DNA of 8,454 nucleotides from Actinomycetota bacterium (GTDB lineage Bacteria > Actinomycetota > Actinomycetes > S36-B12 > UBA5976), in assembly GCA_009918865.1 (NCBI GenBank), contig RGCY01000046.1:1-8454 (forward strand), given 5' to 3'. Below the pieces are notes generated by a model. That model searched no databases and was not told the DNA's origin. It saw nothing but the letters and a program-made list of their open reading frames with translations. Below are positions 1 to 6,600 of this stretch, one piece after another. Numbering within the stretch: position 1 is the stretch's first letter; each line of letters opens with the position of its first letter. Both the position numbers and the translations under genes were made by a program.

Positions 1-553
1 AATGGGTCCATTGGTCACCGTGAACTCCGCGACGATGGTGAACAAAGGATTAGAAGTCATTGAAGCTCACCTGCTGTTCAACATTCCTTACGACCGCATC
101 GACGTGGTCATACACCCACAGCAAGTGATTCACAGCATGGTGGAGTTTTGTGACGGTTCCACCATCGCGCAAGCGAGCCCACCCGACATGCATCTACCCA
201 TTGCACTCGCTTTGGCATGGCCGCAGCGACTCCCAGATGTCAGCCCGCGCATTGACTGGACTCGCGCAACCACCTGGGAGTTCGAACCGGTGGACGCAGA
301 AAAATTCCCCGCAGTTGACCTTGCCTGTGATGCAGGACGAGCAGGTGGCACACACCCTGCTGTGTTCAACGCAGCAAATGAAACGGCAGTGTCGGCATTT
401 CTTGCCGGCGCATTGCCCTTCGTTGACATCGTGCCGCTGATTCGCGATGTGCTCACAGAGCACGTGGGTGGAGCGGCGGGCACACTGGAAGCAGTTTTGG
501 GTGCGGATGCGTGGGCACGGGCACGCGCATCCGAGCTACTCGCCGTACGCTGA
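1..553 (+). CDS. dxr: 1-deoxy-D-xylulose 5-phosphate reductoisomerase, C-terminal half (5' truncated by window edge)
   Basis: DXR (IspC) converts 1-deoxy-D-xylulose 5-phosphate to 2-C-methyl-D-erythritol 4-phosphate with NADPH and a divalent metal, the committed step of the cytosolic MEP isoprenoid pathway. The visible 183 residues begin inside the catalytic domain with TVNSATMVNKGLEVIEAH. This carries the substrate-binding Ser, Asn-Lys and the metal-ligand Glu that correspond to S222, N227, K228 and E231 of E. coli DXR. It continues with the family signatures HPQQVIHSMVEF and GSTIAQASPPDM, then the C-terminal helical domain with FNAANE. Full-length DXR is about 380-400 residues, so roughly half is missing upstream; the ATG at base 2 is an internal Met, not the start. 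The frame is open at base 1 and closes at TGA 551-553. The M50 protease gene starts 21 bp later, as usual for an actinobacterial dxr-rip1 operon. Confidence 0.97.
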   Translation, partial: MGPLVTVNSATMVNKGLEVIEAHLLFNIPYDRIDVVIHPQQVIHSMVEFCDGSTIAQASPPDMHLPIALALAWPQRLPDVSPRIDWTRATTWEFEPVDAEKFPAVDLACDAGRAGGTHPAVFNAANETAVSAFLAGALPFVDIVPLIRDVLTEHVGGAAGTLEAVLGADAWARARASELLAVR

Positions 554-574
554 CCTCAGGAAAGGTGGGCGCAG

Positions 575-1840
575 ATGAACAACGCACTCGGCATCATCAT
601 CGTGCTCACGGGCATTGCTTTTTCTATTGCGCTGCATGAACTCGGCCACTTCCTGCCAGCTCGGCGATTTGGTGTGAAAGTCACGCAATTCATGGTGGGT
701 TTTGGACCCACGTTGTGGTCGCGCAGGCGTGGTGAAACTGAGTACGGCATCAAGCTCATTCCACTCGGCGGCTACATCCGGATGGTCGGAATGTTTCCGC
801 CAGCGCGCGCCGGACGACAACTGCGTGGCAGATTTGCAGCCGCCATTGAACGCGCCCGCGAAGACTCATTAGCGGAGATTTCTGAATCAGATCAGGGTCG
901 CGAGTTCTGGCGTCTACCCGTGCGACGCCGACTTGTCATCATGGCTGGTGGCCCACTGATGAATTTGCTCCTGTGCTTCGTGATGTTCGGCATCACAGTG
1001 ATGGGCATTGGTAACCCGGTGGCAACATCACGCCTAGACCAAGTTGTGGCATGTGTGCCGACTGAAGCAAATCCTGAAGGTCTGGCGAGTGTGGATGGCG
1101 GCTGTGCCGGGGGCGAACGAAGTTTTGCCGCAACTCAGGGGTTGCGCGTCGGCGATGTCATCACGGCGATTGACGGCACACCTGTGAAGACCTGGGCTGA
1201 TGTGACCAAGCAAGTCCGCCCGAACCCGGGTAAGTCAGTGGTGGTCACCGTTCAGCGCGAAGGCGACATGATTGTCACTTTCAACGGCGTCTTGCCGACG
1301 CGGACTGTGGAAGGTAAGAAATACGGCTTCCTTGGAGCCGTGGCCACCATTGATTACGAACGCGGCACTGCTGGCCAAGTGGTGAGCACCATCTCTGAAC
1401 TCACCACATCATCCGTGCAAGCGTTGATTGCGCTACCCATGAGCGTTGTGAAGCTGACAGCGTCGTTGGTCACTGGCGAACCGCGGCAAGCAACCGGTCC
1501 GGTGTCAGTCGTTGGAATTGCCGACGTGGGTGGTCAGATTGCGGATTCAGGTGCAGACGCGCGCGGAATCATCTCCATGTTTCTAGCCCTGCTCGGGTCA
1601 ATCAACCTGTTCTTGTTCTTGTTCAACATGCTGCCCTTGCTACCGCTCGACGGCGGTCACATCGCCGGCGGAGTTTTTGAAGCGGTTCGTCGCTTCTTTG
1701 CACGGCTGCGGGGTCGCCCAGACCCAGGACCTGTTGACACCGCGCGCATGTTGCCCATCGCCTACGTTGTCGCCACGCTGTTGATTTTGATGTCCGTTGT
1801 CGTGATGTTTGCGGACATCTTCCGACCCATTTCGATGTAG
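575..1840 (+). CDS. M50 family site-2 zinc metalloprotease (Rip1/RseP-like)
   Basis: This is a polytopic membrane protease of the site-2 family, which cuts transmembrane substrates such as anti-sigma factors within the membrane (regulated intramembrane proteolysis). The 421-residue product starts with a hydrophobic helix carrying the zinc motif HELGH (residues 21-25). Next come the family stretch FMVGFGPTLWS and IPLGGYIRM, a second membrane helix near residues 115-145, a PDZ domain whose core reads GLRVGDVITAIDG, and C-terminal helices with FNMLPLLPLDGGH (N351, D359), where D359 is the expected third zinc ligand. Two cysteines in the extracytoplasmic segment before the PDZ core (C160, C177) could form a disulfide. 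The start at 575 has a good ribosome site, AGGTGG at 563-568. Spacing of 21 bp to dxr indicates co-transcription. The nearest named relative is mycobacterial rip1; the substrate here is unknown. Confidence 0.95.
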   Translation: MNNALGIIIVLTGIAFSIALHELGHFLPARRFGVKVTQFMVGFGPTLWSRRRGETEYGIKLIPLGGYIRMVGMFPPARAGRQLRGRFAAAIERAREDSLAEISESDQGREFWRLPVRRRLVIMAGGPLMNLLLCFVMFGITVMGIGNPVATSRLDQVVACVPTEANPEGLASVDGGCAGGERSFAATQGLRVGDVITAIDGTPVKTWADVTKQVRPNPGKSVVVTVQREGDMIVTFNGVLPTRTVEGKKYGFLGAVATIDYERGTAGQVVSTISELTTSSVQALIALPMSVVKLTASLVTGEPRQATGPVSVVGIADVGGQIADSGADARGIISMFLALLGSINLFLFLFNMLPLLPLDGGHIAGGVFEAVRRFFARLRGRPDPGPVDTARMLPIAYVVATLLILMSVVVMFADIFRPISM

Positions 1841-1859
1841 TCGTTGCTCACGTCGCGGC

Positions 1860-1881
1860 CGATGCCACGCTCGCGGCATCG
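1860..1881 (+). terminator. Possible hairpin terminator after the M50 gene
   Basis: CGATGCC (1860-1866) and GGCATCG (1875-1881) form a perfect 7-bp stem around an 8-nt loop, 19 nt past the M50 stop codon. There is no T-run after it, so it is not a classic intrinsic terminator. Position and GC-rich stem make it a plausible end for the dxr-M50 transcript, but it could also be part of the inverted-repeat cluster that fills this gap. Confidence 0.35.
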
Positions 1882-1922
1882 CCCCACACTCCAGCGTTCT
1901 GCGCATCCGCAAACGAAAAAAC

Positions 1923-2079
1923 ATTCCCGGGAATAACTTCGCAACCCTCTGTGTTCTCCCACATGTCGGAACACATCCCGACCTCAGTCAGTCGGTTTTG
2001 AGTCACATGAGCCCCCATGCTCACGTGAGTTCAAAGCATCCCGGATTTTCCGGGCTCACCAACTCGGATGCATTCCGAG
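1923..2079. promoter_or_regulatory. Cluster of inverted repeats upstream of the vWA gene
   Basis: This gap holds a dense series of dyads: the perfect 12-bp palindrome ATTCCCGGGAAT (1923-1934); GTCGG-N8-CCGAC (1965-1982); an imperfect 10-bp stem, TCACATGAGC paired with GCTCACGTGA (2003-2028, one A-C mismatch, 6-nt loop), overlapping the perfect palindrome CTCACGTGAG (2020-2029); CCCGGATTTTCCGGG (2040-2054); and CTCGGATGCATTCCGAG (2063-2079). Three of them share CGGA/CCGA-type half sites. They end 15 bp before the Shine-Dalgarno of the vWA gene. This could be an operator array or a structured 5' leader. I see no convincing -35/-10 pair and no coding signal here. Confidence 0.45.
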
Positions 2080-2094
2080 AACACACTCCACAAC

Positions 2095-2102
2095 AAGGGG
2101 GA
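2095..2102 (+). promoter_or_regulatory. Strong Shine-Dalgarno site of the vWA gene
   Basis: AAGGGGGA lies 3 nt before the ATG at 2106. It decides the start, because the same frame is open for a further 99 codons upstream without a comparable site. The sharp contrast with the following ispG, GNAT and proS starts, which lack any such site, suggests a different mode of translation initiation. Confidence 0.75.
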
Positions 2103-2105
2103 ATC

Positions 2106-3422
2106 ATGGAACTAAAAGCCATCGCCGATCTCAATGTCATTGCGCTCGGCACACCGCAATCGGTCAGCATCATGCTTGATGTGACCGCGCCTGAAGCCCC
2201 CGACACGGGTGAACGCCCAGCAAAGTCGGTGCAAATCGTGCTTGACCGTTCAGGCTCAATGGATGGAACGCGATTGGATGCCGCTCGGAAAGCCATTTGT
2301 GCACTTGCCACGCGTCTGCACCCGGATGACTGCTTTGGTGTTGTCGTTTTCGACGACAAAGCCGGGGTTGCGGTGCCGAATCTGCCAATGCGTGAGCAGA
2401 ACTTGAGCGAAATCCTGGCTGGGGTGCGCAGCATTCACGCTGGTGGCAGCACTGACATCAGTGCCGGCTACACCCTCGGTTTAAGTGAAGTGCGCAGACG
2501 CCTCCCTAATGGCGGTGGCACTGTCTTGGTGCTCTCTGATGGTCACGCGAATGCAGGCAACACTGATGCCGACACATTCGAAGCGCTTGCAACTCAAGCA
2601 TCGAGCCAGCAGGTCACCACATCCACGCTGGGCATTGGTGTGGGCTACAACGAACTACTGCTCGATGCGATGGCGACAGGCGGTCGGGGTAACCATGTTT
2701 ATGCAGAGCAAGACGACTCTGCCATTTCGTTGCTGCAGCACCAGGTGGACGGCCTCTTGGGCGTTTCTGCGATGAACGCGCACCTTCGTTTGCGGTCCTT
2801 GACTGGTGAGCCGGCACAAAACTTTGTTCGCATCCTGCAACGCGTGCCTGCATGGGTTGAAGGCGATGAAGTCGTGGTCAGCCTTGGCGATCTTTATGGT
2901 GGCGAACACCGCCGGTATGTGCTCGATATTGATGTCTCTGCACAAACTCAAGCCGGTCCGTTGCCGGTGCTCGACATCACCGTTGAGTATGTCTTGGTCT
3001 CCACGCTGGAACAACACAGCGTGACATCCACCGTGCGCGTTGATGTGACCACCGACGCCAACGATGTGGTCGTGAGCAACCCGCAGGTGCGCATCGAGCG
3101 ACTGCTTGCCGTGACACAAGACAGCAAGCGCGAAGCATTTGAAGCGATGGCCAGGGGCCACGATGACGATGCACTCGACCGGCTTAAGCGTGCACAAAGC
3201 GCCATCGAGTCGAACCTAGAAGCATCTGCAAAAGACATTGACGATGCGACAGCACGCCGTGCGCGTGAAGAAATCGCCGATCTCACCGAGATTCAGATGC
3301 GACTCGAACGGTCTGAGCGCGCGTCGTCGATGAAGTTTGCACGCGAAAACTGGTCACAAAAATCACGCGGCCGCCAACGCCGCAGCATGCCGACGGAGAA
3401 CGATGACAGTTCTGGTTCATGA
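2106..3422 (+). CDS. von Willebrand factor type A domain protein, cytosolic
   Basis: The 438-residue product has no signal peptide or membrane segment, so it should be cytosolic. An N-terminal beta-rich part (about 1-40) leads into a vWA domain (about 41-220) with a complete metal-ion-dependent adhesion site: D47-R-S49-G-S51, then T116 in GGSTDISAG, then D145 in LVLSDGHANAG. Such domains bind protein partners through Mg2+. A beta-rich middle follows (about 225-330). The C-terminal region (about 335-420) looks helical and charged, rich in Glu, Lys, Ala and Asp, and ends in a basic stretch SRGRQRRSM. I chose the ATG at 2106 because of the strong ribosome site AAGGGGGA at 2095-2102 and because MELKAIADLNVIALG starts the conserved part; the frame stays open upstream to 1809 only by chance. 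It overlaps the deacetylase gene by 20 nt, so the two are probably coupled. The exact role is unknown. Confidence 0.9.
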   Translation: MELKAIADLNVIALGTPQSVSIMLDVTAPEAPDTGERPAKSVQIVLDRSGSMDGTRLDAARKAICALATRLHPDDCFGVVVFDDKAGVAVPNLPMREQNLSEILAGVRSIHAGGSTDISAGYTLGLSEVRRRLPNGGGTVLVLSDGHANAGNTDADTFEALATQASSQQVTTSTLGIGVGYNELLLDAMATGGRGNHVYAEQDDSAISLLQHQVDGLLGVSAMNAHLRLRSLTGEPAQNFVRILQRVPAWVEGDEVVVSLGDLYGGEHRRYVLDIDVSAQTQAGPLPVLDITVEYVLVSTLEQHSVTSTVRVDVTTDANDVVVSNPQVRIERLLAVTQDSKREAFEAMARGHDDDALDRLKRAQSAIESNLEASAKDIDDATARRAREEIADLTEIQMRLERSERASSMKFARENWSQKSRGRQRRSMPTENDDSSGS

Positions 3423-4290
3423 CGCCGCCTATGCCGGCTGGGTCTTTTCTGAGAACCACCCAACACAGGGCCGACGTTTCATCAACGCCGCACAGTTGAT
3501 TTCTGCGCAGCTCGGAGTGCGAGTGCTGAGTCCGCGCAGTGCCACGCGTGCCGAACTTGAGCGAGTGCACACACCTGAATATGTCAGCGAAGTGATGGAC
3601 ACACATGTGTGTGGGGAATGGGCAGGGCAGCGACCAGACATGTCAGCGCTTGCAGCGCTATTTGTGGGTGGCACATTGACCGCACTCGATGAGCTCTTCG
3701 CGCAGCGCACGCAGGTGGCAGTGAACTTGCCTGGTGGGAAACATCATGCGCACGCTGATCACGCATCAGGTTTTTGTGTGTTCGCTGACTTAGCCATCGC
3801 GGCCAGCATCGCAACCGAGCAAGGTCACCGGGTGGCCATTCTCGACATCGATGCTCACCACGGTGATGGCACCGAAGCACTGTGTTCTTCCATGCCGAAT
3901 GTGTTGACTTTTTCGGTGCATCAGCATGGAATCTTCCCCGGCACCGGGCTTGCCGATGCACCCGAAGTGCACGCATATAACGAGCCGCTACCTGCGCAGT
4001 CTGGCGATGTGCATCTTCTTGGCGCAGTTGCTCGGTTCGTTGAGGTGTCCGCAGCATTTGCGCCATCAGTGATGTTCATCGCCGCTGGTGCCGATGGTCA
4101 TGCCGATGACCCACTGTCCGCATTGCGCTACACCGAAGCCGGGTTCCATCAGGCTGGCGCTGCTCTTAGGCGGGCATTCCCGAGCACGCCCATGTTGGTC
4201 ACAGGCGCTGGGGGCTACCGACCCGACGACGCAACTCCCGCATCGTGGGCGCATTTCGTTGCCGGGGTGAGCGGCTTGGCACGCGAGTAG
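3403..4290 (+). CDS. Histone deacetylase-like (AcuC/APAH type) zinc amidohydrolase
   Basis: A 295-residue arginase-fold zinc hydrolase of the HDAC superfamily, which removes acetyl groups from lysines, polyamines or other acyl-amides in the cytosol. The catalytic set is complete: the His pair H114-H115 in GGKHHAHADH; zinc ligands D150 and H152 in LDIDAHHGDGT with relay Asp D148 and D155; the third ligand D231 in AAGADGHADDPL; and the transition-state Tyr Y272 in GAGGY. The usual GFCxFND motif reads GFCVFAD, with Ala at 128 in place of Asn. The start at 3403 sits inside the end of the vWA gene (20-nt overlap), after GGAGAA at 3395-3400; the longer frame to 3337 adds a low-complexity, non-conserved leader. 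Coupling to the vWA gene suggests a joint task. The substrate cannot be read from sequence; AcuC-like lysine deacetylase and acetylpolyamine amidohydrolase are both possible. Confidence 0.93.
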   Translation: MTVLVHDAAYAGWVFSENHPTQGRRFINAAQLISAQLGVRVLSPRSATRAELERVHTPEYVSEVMDTHVCGEWAGQRPDMSALAALFVGGTLTALDELFAQRTQVAVNLPGGKHHAHADHASGFCVFADLAIAASIATEQGHRVAILDIDAHHGDGTEALCSSMPNVLTFSVHQHGIFPGTGLADAPEVHAYNEPLPAQSGDVHLLGAVARFVEVSAAFAPSVMFIAAGADGHADDPLSALRYTEAGFHQAGAALRRAFPSTPMLVTGAGGYRPDDATPASWAHFVAGVSGLARE

Positions 4291-4294
4291 ATGA

Positions 4295-4348
4295 GCGGTC
4301 AGGCTCGCGTCTAGACGAATGTTCACGCGAGCGTGGAGGTCTGACCGC
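4295..4348 (+). terminator. Two-part stem-loop between the deacetylase gene and ispG
   Basis: An outer 8-bp stem, GCGGTCAG (4295-4302) with CTGACCGC (4341-4348), encloses an inner 8-bp stem, GCTCGCGT (4303-4310) with ACGCGAGC (4325-4332). The 5' arm is continuous. The 3' arm has an 8-nt bulge (4333-4340) that contains GGAGGT. The 14-nt loop side also carries the perfect palindrome CGTCTAGACG (4308-4317). It starts 4 nt after the deacetylase stop, so a terminator is the simplest reading, although no T-run follows. A regulatory element for ispG is the alternative. Confidence 0.5.
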
Positions 4349-4377
4349 GGCAACGCGCACCGCTGAGACTGCGATGC

Positions 4378-4383
4378 CACAAT
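4378..4383 (+). promoter_or_regulatory. Candidate -10 element of a leaderless ispG promoter
   Basis: CACAAT ends 6 nt before the ispG ATG, which would place the transcript start at or next to the start codon. No Shine-Dalgarno precedes the ATG, and its position is fixed by the conserved N-terminus of IspG. No clear -35 box is visible. The same spacing recurs before the GNAT and proS genes. Confidence 0.35.
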
Positions 4384-4389
4384 GTCGCC

Positions 4390-5577
4390 ATGTCAACGGA
4401 CCTTGGCCTACCCACCCCACCTGCGCCTGTGCTTGCGCCGCGGCGCAAGTCGCGTCAGATTGTGTTGAAGCACCACAGCACCCCAGTGGCTGTCGGTGGC
4501 GATGCGCCGGTGAGTGTGCAGTCAATGGCCACCACAGTCACCGCTGATGTGAATTCAACGCTGCAACAGATTGCCGAACTCACGGCCTCCGGTTGCCAAG
4601 TGGTACGCGTTGCGGTGCCGAGCACTGATGATGCCGAAGCGCTGCCGCAGATTGCGCGCAAATCGGGTATCCCAGTGATTGCCGATATTCACTTCCAACC
4701 TAAGTATGTGTTCGCCGCCATCGATGCGGGTTGCGCAGGTGTGCGCGTGAACCCAGGAAACATCAAACAGTTTGATGACAAAGTTGGCGAGATTGCTGCG
4801 GCTGCAGCCGCAGCCGGCACGCCCATTCGCATCGGCGTCAACGCAGGTTCGTTAGACAAGCGACTTCTTGAAAAGTACGGCAAAGCCACACCCGAAGCAC
4901 TTGTTGAATCCGCGCTCTGGGAATGCTCGTTATTCGAAGAGCACGGATTCCGTGACATAAAGATTTCCGTCAAGCACCACGACCCAGTGGTCATGGTGCG
5001 CGCGTATCGCTTGCTCGCTGAGCAGTGTGAATACCCCCTTCATCTCGGTGTGACCGAAGCCGGACCGGCATTTCAGGGAACCATCAAGAGTGCCGTTGCA
5101 TTTGGTGCGCTCCTGAGCCAAGGCATCGGCGACACGATTCGGGTGTCCCTGTCCGCACCACCGGTTGAAGAAGTCAAAGTGGGTCTTCAAATTCTGGAGA
5201 GCCTGAATCTGCGTAAACGTGGTTTGGAAATCGTGTCGTGCCCGTCTTGCGGCCGTGCGCAGGTGGACGTGTACACGCTGGCCAACCAGGTCACTGCTGG
5301 GCTTGAAGGAATGAAAGTCCCGTTGCGTGTTGCGGTGATGGGTTGCGTTGTCAATGGTCCCGGTGAAGCGCGTGAGGCGGATCTTGGTGTGGCAAGTGGC
5401 AACGGCAAGGGCCAGATTTTTGTAAAGGGTGAAGTCATCAAGACGGTGCCGGAATCGCAGATTGTCGAAGTGTTGATTGAAGAAGCGATGCGGCTAGCCG
5501 ATGAAATGGGCTACGACCCAGATGGCGATGACGACCCAGCCCTTGCCGGTGGCGGCCCGGTCGTCACGGTTGCCTAA
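4390..5577 (+). CDS. ispG: (E)-4-hydroxy-3-methylbut-2-enyl-diphosphate synthase (flavodoxin/ferredoxin)
   Basis: IspG (GcpE) reductively converts 2-C-methyl-D-erythritol 2,4-cyclodiphosphate to HMBPP, the penultimate step of the MEP pathway, using a [4Fe-4S] cluster in the cytosol. The 395-residue product has a TIM-barrel N-terminal domain with PVSVQSMATT, VIADIHF and GVRVNPGNI, then the sulfite-reductase-like cluster domain with CPSCGR (C284, C287) and MGCVVNGPGE (C319 and the fourth ligand E326). Length is normal for the two-domain bacterial form. The start fits because actinobacterial IspG proteins begin with a similar Pro-rich LGLPTPPAPVLAPRR segment. Residues 136-142 are an all-Ala run encoded by a 20-bp perfect palindrome. 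The acidic, glycine-rich C-terminal tail is typical of the group. In most actinobacteria it directly follows the M50 gene; here two genes intervene. Confidence 0.98.
   Translation: MSTDLGLPTPPAPVLAPRRKSRQIVLKHHSTPVAVGGDAPVSVQSMATTVTADVNSTLQQIAELTASGCQVVRVAVPSTDDAEALPQIARKSGIPVIADIHFQPKYVFAAIDAGCAGVRVNPGNIKQFDDKVGEIAAAAAAAGTPIRIGVNAGSLDKRLLEKYGKATPEALVESALWECSLFEEHGFRDIKISVKHHDPVVMVRAYRLLAEQCEYPLHLGVTEAGPAFQGTIKSAVAFGALLSQGIGDTIRVSLSAPPVEEVKVGLQILESLNLRKRGLEIVSCPSCGRAQVDVYTLANQVTAGLEGMKVPLRVAVMGCVVNGPGEAREADLGVASGNGKGQIFVKGEVIKTVPESQIVEVLIEEAMRLADEMGYDPDGDDDPALAGGGPVVTVA
4795..4814. repeat. 20-bp perfect palindrome inside ispG
   Basis: GCTGCGGCTGCAGCCGCAGC equals its own reverse complement. 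It encodes most of the seven-alanine run of IspG (residues 136-142). It may be a by-product of mixed Ala codons, but perfect symmetry over 20 bp is more than coding demands. Confidence 0.8.
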
Positions 5578-5611
5578 CCTGCGCGACGGAGTTTCCTTGC
5601 AGAGCAGAAGG

Positions 5612-5631
5612 TGTCAATGCGGTCGTTGACA
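5612..5631. promoter_or_regulatory. Inverted repeat TGTCAA-N8-TTGACA downstream of ispG
   Basis: Perfect 6-bp arms at 5612-5617 and 5626-5631 lie in the 130-bp gap between ispG and the GNAT gene. It could be an operator or a weak hairpin. The right arm matches a consensus -35 box, but no matching -10 sits 16-18 bp downstream. The rest of this gap shows nothing coding. Confidence 0.3.
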
Positions 5632-5695
5632 TCCGTTCACTAATTCTTCACTCCATGGTTGCCGCAATTGGACGGCGTGATGACACACTCACTCC

Positions 5696-5701
5696 TAGCA
5701 T
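5696..5701 (+). promoter_or_regulatory. Candidate -10 element of a leaderless GNAT gene promoter
   Basis: TAGCAT fits the TANNNT actinobacterial -10 pattern and ends 6 nt before the ATG at 5708, so transcription would begin at about the start codon. There is no Shine-Dalgarno sequence. The -35 region is not recognisable. Confidence 0.4.
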
Positions 5702-5707
5702 TTCCGC

Positions 5708-6577
5708 ATGGTTGAGTTGTTGGATGCGCCAGAGCGCAGCGTGCCGGGGGACCGGCTGCGTCGACTCACCAATGCCGACAGCGCAGCGTTAGTTGCCCTG
5801 TGCGCAGATGACCCGATTGTTAACTGCTTCCCACTATCTCGAGTGGCGGTCTCGCTCGCTGGAAACAGCGCCACTTCATTTTGGGGTTGGTTCGACACCG
5901 CTGGTGCACTCGCAAGCGCCATGTATGTGGGCGCGAACATTGTCCCGATTGCCACGGATCGCATCAGTCGACTTGCATTTGCAGACCGACTGATGCGCGT
6001 CGGGCCGCGGTGTTCGGCGGTGGTTGGTCCGGCTGAGGAAGTTCTTGATTTGTGGGAATTGCTCGAGCCATCGTGGTCACAGCCACGCGATATTCGTCCG
6101 CGACAACCACTACTCGTGACGTCCACGGTTGTTCGAGGGACTCCGCGGCTGCCCCTGCGCTTCGCAGGCGCAGCAGACCTGCCCGCGTTGATGCCGGCCT
6201 GCATCGCGATGTTCACAGAAGAAATTGGCATCACGCCAGAACGCGCAGGTATGACCGCGTCGTATGAAGCCCGGGTGCGTGAGTTGGTTTCATCACAACG
6301 AGCATTGGTGCACATCGTGGACGATGTGGTCGTCTTCAAAGCCGAGCTTGGCGCGGTGGCTCATGGTGTGTGCCAGGTTCAAGGTGTGTGGGTGCATCCC
6401 GAATGGCGGGGTCAAGGTTTTGGCACCTCGGGCATGGCCGCAACTGTTGACATCGTCTTGCGCGACATCGCGGATGTCGTGAGTCTCTATGCCAACAGCC
6501 ATAACGACGTAGCTCTTGCCACATATCGCAGCGTGGGTTTCACCGAACACGACATCTTCGCCACCGTCTTGCGCTGA
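5708..6577 (+). CDS. GNAT family N-acetyltransferase with N-terminal DUF4081-like domain
   Basis: A 289-residue cytosolic protein. The C-terminal GNAT domain (about 148-289) carries the acetyl-CoA pyrophosphate-binding loop WRGQGFG (R234 to G239) after the strand VQGVWVHPE, and the late motif SLYANSHNDVALATYRSVGF, where Asn and Tyr are usual acceptor-side and catalytic positions. The N-terminal half (about 15-130) resembles the DUF4081 domain found in actinobacterial acetyltransferases encoded next to ispG, such as Rv2867c of M. tuberculosis; this assignment rests on synteny and length. The acceptor substrate is unknown. The start at 5708 is supported by the TAGCAT box 6 nt upstream and lack of conserved sequence further 5'. 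The gene contains an 11-bp inverted repeat at 5960-5997. It ends 36 bp before proS. Confidence 0.92.
   Translation: MVELLDAPERSVPGDRLRRLTNADSAALVALCADDPIVNCFPLSRVAVSLAGNSATSFWGWFDTAGALASAMYVGANIVPIATDRISRLAFADRLMRVGPRCSAVVGPAEEVLDLWELLEPSWSQPRDIRPRQPLLVTSTVVRGTPRLPLRFAGAADLPALMPACIAMFTEEIGITPERAGMTASYEARVRELVSSQRALVHIVDDVVVFKAELGAVAHGVCQVQGVWVHPEWRGQGFGTSGMAATVDIVLRDIADVVSLYANSHNDVALATYRSVGFTEHDIFATVLR
5960..5997. repeat. 11-bp perfect inverted repeat within the GNAT gene
   Basis: CGCATCAGTCG (5960-5970) and CGACTGATGCG (5987-5997) are exact reverse complements separated by 16 nt. The arms lie in different codon phases and so encode different residues, meaning protein repetition does not explain the symmetry. 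In RNA it would form a stable hairpin inside the coding region. Confidence 0.75.
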
Positions 6578-6600
6578 GCCGGCGCTCGCGCGTGCATCGG

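Noticed and set aside
1809..2105. In-frame 5' extension of the vWA gene to an ATG at 1809
   Set aside because: It would overlap the end of the M50 gene, encodes a Cys/His/Arg-rich stretch unlike a protein N-terminus, crosses the inverted-repeat cluster, and ignores the strong AAGGGGGA site before ATG 2106.
2655..3197. 180-codon open frame on the - strand inside the vWA gene
   Set aside because: It is a shadow of the + strand coding sequence: His/Cys/Arg-rich translation, no recognisable motif, and no ribosome site. The same holds for the other antisense frames at 130-483, 2021-2434, 5695-6339 and 7715-8212.
3337..3402. Earlier ATG for the deacetylase gene
   Set aside because: It adds a low-complexity Ala/Arg/His leader with no family similarity. 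The conserved beta-strand VLVHDAAY begins right after ATG 3403, which has GGAGAA upstream.
4335..4392. Small gene started by the GGAGGT at 4335-4340
   Set aside because: No ATG, GTG or TTG lies 4-12 nt downstream; the first ATG is 33 nt away and its frame gives no plausible product.
5626..5654. Classic sigma-70 promoter with TTGACA at 5626-5631
   Set aside because: Nothing resembling TATAAT lies 16-18 bp downstream (the bases read like cactcc), so the hexamer alone is not enough.
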